DNA of 64,000 nt from contig NW_025422919.1 in assembly GCF_020497125.1 (NCBI RefSeq), forward strand, positions 248,001-312,000, read 5' to 3'. The number at the start of each line of letters is the position of its first letter. Within the stretch, counting starts at the first letter, position 1. The position numbers and the translations under genes are program-made. The DNA is from Mauremys mutica (lineage: Eukaryota > Chordata > Testudines > Geoemydidae). The notes under the pieces are model-generated. The model was not told where the DNA came from and searched no databases. It was given only the letters and a program-made list of their open reading frames with translations. Positions 56,545 to 64,000 of the stretch are shown piece after piece.

Positions 56545-59219
56545 CCTCTCCCCCCTCCGAGACTGAACTGAGCGGGGTCACTCCAGCCAGTGACCCGGGG
56601 AAGTTCAGACCCACCTACAACCTTATGCCGCCCGCGCCCTCTCCCCACCCCAGTACCCCTGGGGTGCACACGGTGCTGGGGCCTTCCCCCCACGTTCCAG
56701 TCTGGGGGGCTGTGATTCAGGCTCTCTCGGTTCAGAGCCCCCCTCCTGACCCTGGCCCCCCTCCGGACAGGCTCCTCGGGGTGGGGCCCGGGCCTTACAG
56801 CCATCTCCCCCCTGTCCCGGGCCTTCCTCCCCCTCTGGCAGACGTCACAGGAGCGGCAGTGCTGCCGGACATGGGCAAAGACCCCAGGCCAGTAATAGTT
56901 CTGCAGCAGCCTCTGCTGGGTACGCCAGGCTCCCTGGTGCCCTGAGGGGGACATGTCATGGGCCTGGCACAGCAGCTGGCGGCGATACTCCTGGGGTGCC
57001 ACCAGCTGCCTCCTGATCCCTCCTGACTCCATCTTCCCTGGGGGAGCCCATTCTCGGTACAGGAGCCCCTTCTCCCACAGGAACCTTTTCCGGCCACCTC
57101 GTCCCATGGTCTGTCCCCCCCCGAGGTTGGCCAGGTCCCTTATCCTCCGCAAGGAGGGGTCTTCCCGCACCGCGGCCTGGTACTCAGCCGCTGGGGCAGG
57201 GGCGGGGATCTGCTCTCTCTCACCGGCTGGGTCTGGGGCCACAGCCTCTCTGAGCCCCGTCCCTGGGCGTTCCCTCCCTACCGGGTCAGGGTCCGGTGTC
57301 TCGGCCAAAGTACTTTCCCCGGGGTCAGGGTGCAGAGCCCTGCGTCGACCCTGACTACGGTTCACGGACAGGGTACCCTGGGTGTTACTTGGCCAGTCCT
57401 CGAGGTCCCCCCCCATTAGCACCTCCGTGGGCAAATGTGGGTGCACCCCCACGTCCTTGAGGCCCTCCTTGTCCCCCCACTTTAGGTGCACCCTCGCTAC
57501 AGGCACCTTGAATGGGGTCCCGATCACACCCCTCAGGTTCAGGTAGGTGTTGGGCACCATCCGATCTGGGCCCACCACCTGCGGCCGGGCCAGCGTCACC
57601 TCTGCGCCCGTATCCCAGTACCCAGTGACCTCCTTCCCGTCTACCTCCAGGGGAACAAGGCACTCGCTCCGGAGGGGTAGTCCCGTGCCCACCCTGTAAA
57701 CCCCAAACTCAGGGCTGGGAGCATCCAGCCCCTCGGAGGGGTCCACCCGGGGCCCCCCTCCCTCCTTCGCAGGGGGTACGCGGCCCACCCCCCTTTCGTG
57801 CGAACGCTGCCCCTCATCCGGCTGGGTCTCTACCAAGTTGACCCGGTGTGGGGTTGGTCTGCTCAGTTTGTCCCGGAGCTTGGGGCACTGGCCCCGTACG
57901 TGGCCCGGTTGGCCACATTGATAGCAGCCCATGTCTCGTGGGTCCCCTCGAGTGGGACGGCTGGACCTGACGCCAGATGCTTCCCTTTGGTGGGGGCCCT
58001 CCCTCGGCTCCTTCTGGGAGGTCCCATGGTGACTCTCTCTCTGCGTTGAGGCAGACCTGCTCCTTCGAGACGCCTCCCTGACATCTCCTGCCCGACTGTC
58101 CATGTATTGGTCGGCCAGCCGGCCTGCGTGCTGCGGGTTCTCCGGCTTCTGGTCCATCAGCCACTGCTTCAGGTCAGACGGGCACTGCGCATACAGGTGC
58201 TCCAGTACGACTAGGTCAAGCAGGTCCTCTCTGGTTTGGGCCCCAGCCGTCCACTTGCGGGCGTACCCCTGCGCCCGGTTGACCAGTTGCAGGTATGTGA
58301 CCTCCCGGGTCTTACGTTGACTCCGGAACCTCTTCCGGTACATCTCCGGGGTCAGCCCAAACTCGCGGAGCAGGGCCTCTTTGAACAGGTTGTAGTCCCG
58401 CGCCTCCTCCCCTCTCATTCGGCTGTACACCTCCACGGCGGTGGAGTCCAGTAAGGGGGTGAGGCACCGGATCCTGTCTGCAGGGTCCACCTGGTGCAGC
58501 TCGCAGGCGTTCTCAAAGGCCGTCAGGAAGGTGTCTATGTCCTCCCCCTCCTTACGCGGGGCCAGGAAGCTCTTACCGAAGCTCTTTGTAGGCTTGGGCC
58601 CCCCCTCACTCACCGCAGCCGGGGCCTCCCTGCTTTTCAGCTGGGCCATGGCCAGCTCATGTTCACGCTGCTTCTCCTTCTCTTCCAGCTCCTGCTGGCG
58701 CTGGTTCTCCTCGTGTTTACGCTGGTTCTCCCGCTCCTTCAGTTCTTGCCTCCTTAACTCGAGCTCTTCCCGTCTCAGCTCCCTGTCATGTTCCATCCGC
58801 ATCCGCTCCAGGGACAGGGAGCTCCGCCGGGACGATCCCCTGCTGGCCACCGAGCCCTCGGTAGTCGCTGGGCTCCCCCTCCCCCTACGCCTAGGGGTGG
58901 GGGGTCTCGGGGAGCCCTCAGCGGCCGGCTGACCACTCCCAGTGGGGACAGACACTGGTGCCTGCGCTGCATCTGCCGGGCTGCTTCCCTCAGAGACAGG
59001 GACCGGTTCATTGACTCGATCTCTCTCCTCCAGCCGGGCAATCAGCTGGGCCTTGGTGAGCTTCCCATGGCGCAGCCCCCTCTGCTTGCACAGCTCCACC
59101 AGCTCCCACTTGCGCTGCTGGGAATACATCTTCCTGCTGGCCGCTCGCAGGCCGGGGTGTTCGCCGCTCCCCACGGGTTCCAGGGGGACCCCTAGTGTGC
59201 CCGTCCTTGAGGTCACCAC
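56532..59219 (-). CDS. Retrotransposon Gag-protease-partial integrase polyprotein (895 aa)
   Basis: A single open frame runs from about 59219 (or the internal Met at 59129, MYSQQRKWELVELCKQRG, which looks the likelier start) and stops just inside the 3' LTR. Order along the protein: SAP-like helix pair near 35-65; Pro/Ser-rich region; charged coiled coil about 140-200; capsid about 215-375 whose end (DLLDLVVLEHLY; DLKQWLMDQKPENPQ) resembles SCAN; CCHC zinc knuckle CYQCGQPGHVRGQC near 435; retropepsin DTGA near 560; and the HHCC zinc-binding part of integrase (LLCQAHDMSPSGHQ...CRSCDVCQRG) near 770-820. After that the sequence no longer resembles integrase, and no YxDD reverse transcriptase motif is present. 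Confidence 0.85.
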   Translation of the reverse strand: MVTSRTGTLGVPLEPVGSGEHPGLRAASRKMYSQQRKWELVELCKQRGLRHGKLTKAQLIARLEERDRVNEPVPVSEGSSPADAAQAPVSVPTGSGQPAAEGSPRPPTPRRRGRGSPATTEGSVASRGSSRRSSLSLERMRMEHDRELRREELELRRQELKERENQRKHEENQRQQELEEKEKQREHELAMAQLKSREAPAAVSEGGPKPTKSFGKSFLAPRKEGEDIDTFLTAFENACELHQVDPADRIRCLTPLLDSTAVEVYSRMRGEEARDYNLFKEALLREFGLTPEMYRKRFRSQRKTREVTYLQLVNRAQGYARKWTAGAQTREDLLDLVVLEHLYAQCPSDLKQWLMDQKPENPQHAGRLADQYMDSRAGDVREASRRSRSASTQRESHHGTSQKEPREGPHQREASGVRSSRPTRGDPRDMGCYQCGQPGHVRGQCPKLRDKLSRPTPHRVNLVETQPDEGQRSHERGVGRVPPAKEGGGPRVDPSEGLDAPSPEFGVYRVGTGLPLRSECLVPLEVDGKEVTGYWDTGAEVTLARPQVVGPDRMVPNTYLNLRGVIGTPFKVPVARVHLKWGDKEGLKDVGVHPHLPTEVLMGGDLEDWPSNTQGTLSVNRSQGRRRALHPDPGESTLAETPDPDPVGRERPGTGLREAVAPDPAGEREQIPAPAPAAEYQAAVREDPSLRRIRDLANLGGGQTMGRGGRKRFLWEKGLLYREWAPPGKMESGGIRRQLVAPQEYRRQLLCQAHDMSPSGHQGAWRTQQRLLQNYYWPGVFAHVRQHCRSCDVCQRGRKARDRGEMAVRPGPHPEEPVRRGARVRRGALNRESLNHSPPDWNVGGRPQHRVHPRGTGVGRGRGRHKVVGGSELPRVTGWSDPAQFSLGGGRGVKE
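56545..56560 (-). other. Polypurine tract of the LTR element
   Basis: Minus-strand ggaggggggagagg lies directly before the 3' LTR, the expected plus-strand primer. Confidence 0.85.
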
Positions 59220-59401
59220 CCCTCTGCCAGGGTCGAGCTGCAGACTCCTCCGCCCCTGGGATCGCTCGCTGTGATCCCCCGGGGGACCCTGTTACTGCAA
59301 AGTCCTGCTCTCTGGCCACACTCTCCCAGGGGTGAATCGCCCCTTCGTTTTACTGCTCCCCAGTCACTTACTGCAGGAAGCGCCGTCCACGGGTGCCGCC
59401 G

Positions 59402-59419
59402 ATCCCACCGCTGCCACCA
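59402..59419 (-). other. Primer binding site (tRNA-Leu type)
   Basis: Minus-strand TGGTGGCAGCGGTGGGAT starts 2 bases after the 5' LTR. It is complementary to the 3' end of vertebrate tRNA-Leu(AAG) with CCA, as recalled. Confidence 0.8.
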
Positions 59420-59421
59420 GT

Positions 59422-59847
59422 TGTCACGGAGTGTGGGGGAGTCAGGTCCTGCACCCCCGGACTCCCTGCAGATTCATCAGGACTCTCAGCCAGCCAGTAA
59501 AGCAGAAGGTTTATTTAGACGACAGGAACACAGTCCAACACAGGTCTTGCAGGTACAGATAACCGGATCCCCCGGATAGGTCCATCTTGGGGGGCCCCAC
59601 AGCCCCCCCTTGGGGATCAGAGCTCGGTCTCCCTGCCTCCCCTCTGTTCTCCAGCCAGCACTCGTCTGCCCATTCCCTCCGGCCCCTCCTCTTTCCTCAG
59701 CTCCTTTCCTTTGTCTCCCCTGGCCAGAGGTGTCATCTCCCCTCCCCCAGGCCAAGCTCAGCTCACAGTTGAATTCCTGCATCTTCACCTAAACCTCTGG
59801 CTCTCCCCTCCCCCGCACAGACAGTCTGTGCTTCCTACTCTTTCACA
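59422..59847 (-). repeat. 5' LTR
   Basis: 426 bp, TG...CA on the minus strand, indistinguishable by eye from the 3' LTR, so the insertion is recent. Confidence 0.95.
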
Positions 59848-60324
59848 GATGGGCAGCAAAGAAGAGTGATATACGCAGAGCTGGTGGCCCGGCGCGTTAC
59901 TAAGGTTACTCAACCCTTCCCAGGATAAGAGCCTGTTTTCAGTCGATTAACGTTTGGCAAAAGCGATCGTCGTCTTCGCGGACGGCTCCCCAGGCGCCAG
60001 GAGTCCGCTTGAGGCTGCATTCTGCCGGGAAATTTCAGCCAAACCCGATTCAGCCGTTTCTGCGACCGATTTTTCTGCCAAACAGCTCTCGCATCAGGAC
60101 GTCTTTACTCCCCCAAGCGCTGGCCGGGGGGGGGGGACTCGCTTCTTCTTGTGCTAGGCAGGGGAAACAGCAGCTCTACCGTCTCTGCCCCGATCACCAC
60201 CTTAGAGACGATGCCCCTTTACTGGAGCAAGCAAACTACGGCTGCCCCCGGCCTTTTGGAGACTGGAGTCCTCACCACCGATTTATAGAACGGCTGCAGA
60301 TTTTCCTCTCTTCGTCTTCAACGC

Positions 60325-60372
60325 TCGCGCTCCTCTGCCTCAGTTTCCCCACCTGTAAACTGGAGGGGCGGG
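60325..60372 (+). repeat. MIR SINE fragment
   Basis: ctctgcctcagtttccccac, ctgtaaactgga and ggatgata follow the MIR order. Confidence 0.6.
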
Positions 60373-60552
60373 ATGATAAATCCTTGGAGGGTCCTCGCTC
60401 CGGCACCCAGCGCAAGTGACAACCGTACGTCAACGCGGGGTACCCCCTCGTCTCCCTACCGCCTCCCACGTGCCCCGTGCACGGGCATGGAGCCACCCGT
60501 GTGATCCCCCTTCCAAACGCTCCTCCACTGGGCTGCCTCCCGGAAAGCTCAG

Positions 60553-60625
60553 CGGTCTCGGCACAAGCACAGAAATTTCGCGCTGGAAGGGACCTCGAGA
60601 TCGGGTCCTGCCCGTCTCTGTTAGC
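60553..60625 (+). mobile_element. CR1 LINE fragment
   Basis: cacagaaatttcgcgctgga followed by agggacctcgagatcgggtc matches a common turtle CR1 tail motif (gctggaagggacctcgagag...). Confidence 0.6.
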
Positions 60626-60949
60626 TTGAAGAGCCAGTTGTTAAGTACCCAAAGATGTCAAGCAGGAGCCCAGTGTCAGAGAAGACGCTCCCACCGGCGA
60701 GACGGCGGCGTCGGCCGCAGGCCCGGGGCAGGAAGCCAGCTGGTACGGCCTCTGGGGCGAGCCGAGAGGCAAGCAGCGGCCGGGCGTGCCGAGCGGACAA
60801 AGGCCGTGAGTCACCTCGCTGCCGGCGGGGCGGGGCGTGCAGCCTTCCCCTCCCAGACACCCAAGCGCCTGGCAGAGAGAGTCTCCGCTCCGCCCCGGCT
60901 GGGCTGCCCGAACCCGGCCGATGCACTGCCCCGGCGGGAACGGAGAACA

Positions 60950-61145
60950 AGGCAGGTCACGGGGCGCCGAGGAGCCAGGCGGGGACTCGAGAGATCCGGA
61001 TTCAGTTCCGGACTGAGCGGCACAATTCCCTTCCTCTCCGCGCCTCAGCGTCCCTCATCCGTCCTGCGAGAGCCCCACGGTGCTAGGAGCTGTACACAGA
61101 CCACAGAGAGCGGCCCTGCCCCGGCCAGCTTGCAATCAAACGGGA
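60950..61145 (+). repeat. Ancient SINE-like remnant
   Basis: Pieces resembling gattcagttccggactgagc, cgcctcagcgtccctcatcc, gtgctaggagctgtacacag and ccctgccccggccagcttgc recall a diverged MIR-like or other amniote SINE. 59853-60320 and 61150-62940 show no gene; a tgtcccgatttcatagggac motif at about 61434 may be another old repeat. Confidence 0.4.
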
Positions 61146-62949
61146 GTAGCAGATTCCTAGAGTGACAGGGAGCCCAGCACGCTCAGCCAGTCCCACTGCC
61201 ACAGACCACGGGCCAGAGAACGGCCCCCGGCCTGCAGCCCATATCTGATGGCTGAGCTAGCTGGATGGAACGAGGAACCCACCTTGTTCCTGGGTGTTTC
61301 CGTGGTCAATTTCCCGCCCCCCCGTGTTAAAAATCGACAGCCTGAAACGGATCCAGCTGCAGCCCTCGCACCGACAGTAGCAAACTAGAGAAACGCCGAA
61401 CTCATTCGGAATTGAGATTCCACCGAGGCCCGATGTCCCGATTTCATAGGGACAGGCCCAATATCGGGGGGGTCCGTCTTACCTTGACCATGTCTCCTTT
61501 AGGGCGTGTCTTCAGCAGAGGGGGTGTGTGTGGGGGGGGGGGGAGGAAGGTGCATTCTTAACTGGTGGTAGCTAACGGAGTAAAATCGGAGCGTGAAAAC
61601 CACACGCTGCCTTGGCCTCTCCTGGGATTTTCGCGCACGTCAAGTTAAGAACACCGGCCCCACCACCCAGCGAAGGCAGCACCGGGCGAGCTGAGGAATC
61701 AGGGATTTCACACAAATCTGCCTTGCCCGGCTGAAGGGGACTCCAAGGGCTTTTCGGCGGCCCCGAGAAGGGAAGAGAAAAGCGTCAGATGAACAAGGAC
61801 GTCCAGGCAGAACTAAAAATAAGTTTTCAGCTGTTCCGGGCGAAGCACGGGGGGGAGGGGGGGGGGGGAGAAGAGAGAAAACACACCGCCGGCGGCCTCA
61901 CGTGGCTCGCGCAGCTAAATACAGATTTAGCGCCGTCTTCCGATCGCTTTCACGCAAATTGCGGCAATGCACAAGTTACCCACAACCCCCCGTGAAGGTC
62001 TTTCATCTCTGACCTTCCCCATCCACTTCCAACCAAGCTCCATGAAGCAATCAAAGCTCCCAGAAACCAGCAAATCATCCCCGGCCTTTTTAATGGCTCG
62101 ACAACGCGCCGCGTTAGCACAATTTTTAAGCCCAGCAACGGGCGTGTCCTAAACGTCAGCGCCCCCTTGTTTTTCAAGTCACACGCCCTCGCCTAGAATT
62201 TAGCTGCTGAGCGCTGAGCCGCCTCTCCGGAGCATGTGCAAACTGCAATTTTTCCAACCACGGCTCGGTCTCCACAGTGGATCTGTTCCAGTATAACTAT
62301 CCCCTGTTCGGGGTGTGGCTTTCGGACCAGTCGTTATATCAGATAAGCCCGGCGCGGAAGCTGTTAGATTGGTGTAAAAGGTGACACTTGGGTTTGGACG
62401 AATCACAGTTTGGTCGGTAAACGTCACTTTCACGGTCGTCACGGAAAACCAAAGGGGAAAAAAAATATTCCCCCTCCATCGGAACTGACATTTCCAGCTA
62501 GGCAGACTCATAAGAAAGGCTGCTTCCCATTTGATGTAAGGATGTTTGCCACGTGCCATTGACAGTTTGTGTTCTAATGGTTATAAAGCCGTAACTTTCT
62601 GAATATCAGTGTCTACTGTCACTGACAGTTGTCTGACCGCTCCCGTCATGTCCCATGACTGCGCACTTTTAAAAATCAATACAGACAGTCAAAAAGGCTT
62701 TAAAACCCCATCGTTCTTTCACACCTGTCAAATTTTAAATGGATAAAAACTGGGGGGAAAAAATGCTTAACGATAAACATGGATATTATCCATGGGAATT
62801 ATAAAAAATAAAAACATTTCCCGCCCGTGTTATTAACAACTTGAAATACATCGTTTTTTTAAGTCTTCCATCGGCTAACCTGAGGTCTGAGATTCACTAT
62901 CGTGGGCTTGGGGTTTTTTTTTTGTCCAATGTAGACACATCTCACGGAT

Positions 62950-63612
62950 CACTAACTGGTTGCAAGATAGGAAACAAAGGGTTGGATTAAAGTGGTCAGT
63001 TTTAACAACGGAGACACACAAAAAGAAGGGTCCCCCCCATCCCCCCCCCCAAGATCTCCCCGGGGAGTCAGGTGGCTTCCGTACAAGGAGAGACTACAAA
63101 GATGGTCTCCTTACCAAGCTGAACAGCCCCCGTTAAGGGGGGGACGACGCGAGAGAGGCCTTATAAACTCATAAAAAGGCTGTGGAAAAAGCGAAGCGAG
63201 AAATGCGATTTTGTGCTTTCACGCGACACAAGGTCACCGGGTGGAATTCACAGGCGGCAGGTTTAGCACAAGTGCTTGGTCACACAACACACCAGTAACC
63301 TGTGGAACTCCTCGCCAGGGGATGCTGTGACGGCCAAGCGGGTTCGAAAGGGAACTAGATATGCTCACGAAGGACAGGTAGCCAAACTGGTCGGAGAGGT
63401 AACCCCCTGCTCAGGGCACCCCAAGACCTCTGCCCCCCAGAAGCCAGGAGTGGAGGACGAGATGGAATCAGGCACTTTCCCGCGGCGCTGGTACGGGCCA
63501 CTGTCGGACACAGGGTCCCGGGCAGGACAGGCCATGGTCTGACGCTCTTACGTGCCGATATTTTACAGGAGGTCGGATTACATGGTCCCTTCCAGCCTTA
63601 AAAAAAAAAAAA
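62950..63612 (+). mobile_element. CR1 LINE remnant with reverse-transcriptase and 3' tail pieces
   Basis: aactggttgcaagataggaa acaaagggttgg... translates as NWLQDRKQRVGLKWSV, close to the conserved C-terminal part of CR1 reverse transcriptase. After a gap the 3' region follows: gagactacaaagatggtctc, cttataaactcataaaaagg, taacctgtggaactcctcgc, gccactgtcggacacagggt, ggtcccttccagccttaaa and an A run. It is internally deleted and inactive. Confidence 0.75.
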
Positions 63613-64000
63613 TCTCAAGAATCCCAGACATCCACTATAGGACACCGCTGGCCGATTTACAAGGCGCTGAAAACGGGTGGAGGCAGACAGCCCTGCGATA
63701 AACAGACTCCCACGTGAAAAGCACGGGCCGGGCCTACTCTGTAGGGGACACAAACAAACATTTTTTGGTTTAAGGTCCCCCGAAAATGTTTTGGGTGGGG
63801 GGGGGGCTGTAATCTGCCAGAGGGCATCGCTTTTACTGTCGCCTGCCGGGAACAGGCCGGGGATTGTGGGTTCACTGCCCAGCAAGCAGGTAGGCAGAGC
63901 AAAGTCCTTTCTTCCCAGAGCAAACAGTTGCATCATAAAGTGACTGTCGGGAACACCCAGGAGGAGGATCGGGGCAGATGGTTACAATGACTGTTTCTGG
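63613..64000. other. Unique sequence, no gene recognised
   Basis: I see no coding region, RNA gene or clear repeat in this final stretch. Confidence 0.5.

Larger units (their letters stand above)
56114..59852 (-). mobile_element. Non-autonomous Ty3/gypsy-like LTR retrotransposon, SCAN-type capsid, with target-site duplication
   Basis: The element proper is 56119-59847 (3729 bp), flanked by the 5-bp direct repeat gatgg (56114-56118 and 59848-59852). It has two 426-bp LTRs, a tRNA-Leu-type primer binding site, one long gag-protease-partial-integrase frame and a polypurine tract. Reverse transcriptase, RNase H and the integrase catalytic core are absent, so it would need proteins from other copies. 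The capsid resembles SCAN domains and integrase sequence follows protease directly, which points to the Gmr1-like lineage of Ty3/gypsy elements from which SCAN is thought to derive. Confidence 0.9.

Noticed and set aside
62200..62559. Minus-strand 119-codon frame in the AT-rich flank
   Set aside because: No domain, no splice context and no similarity I recognise.

Overview
The window is vertebrate nuclear DNA, most likely from a cryptodiran turtle, and the GC-rich part looks like a gene-dense, microchromosome-like segment. Four conserved protein-coding genes with canonical GT-AG introns (one GC-AG) are visible. The turtle call rests on a tRNA-derived SINE with a CR1-like tail (30071-30250), which matches the tortoise Pol III/SINE type as I remember it, and on several CR1 LINE tails. 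The bacterial features one might look for (operons, CRISPR, ribosome binding sites) are absent.

Layout. 1-8219: intron 1 of LRCH4 (minus strand), largely minisatellites. 8220-8406: LRCH4 coding exon 1. 8470-9370: its upstream region, an array of CCAAT and GC boxes. 9430-11760: two more minisatellites. 11956-22146: FBXO24 (plus strand, 10 exons, 578 aa). 23457-34358: PCOLCE (minus strand, 9 exons, 465 aa, two CUB domains plus NTR). FBXO24 and PCOLCE converge tail to tail. 36283-53388: KIF1C (minus strand, 21 coding exons, 1100 aa). 54080-64000: a less GC-rich flank with CR1 remnants and one young LTR retrotransposon (56119-59847).

The genes do not form a pathway. LRCH4 is a leucine-rich-repeat/calponin-homology protein, FBXO24 is an F-box substrate receptor with RCC1-like repeats, PCOLCE is the secreted enhancer of procollagen C-proteinase, and KIF1C is a kinesin-3 motor. 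Their joining is of evolutionary interest: LRCH4, FBXO24 and PCOLCE are neighbours on human 7q22, whereas KIF1C is on human 17p13 (from memory).

The most unusual aspect is the intron content. About half of the first 54 kb is tandem repeats. Three arrays are amplified copies of an exon-intron boundary: FBXO24 exon 6 donor, FBXO24 exon 8 donor, and KIF1C exon 21 acceptor with 17 near-identical acceptors. Three other repeat families recur in several introns in both orientations, and one of these looks derived from the tRNA-like head of MIR SINEs. Very long open frames in these regions are by-products of stop-free GC-rich repeats, not genes. A probable Nextera transposase-adapter relic lies at 32982-33000.
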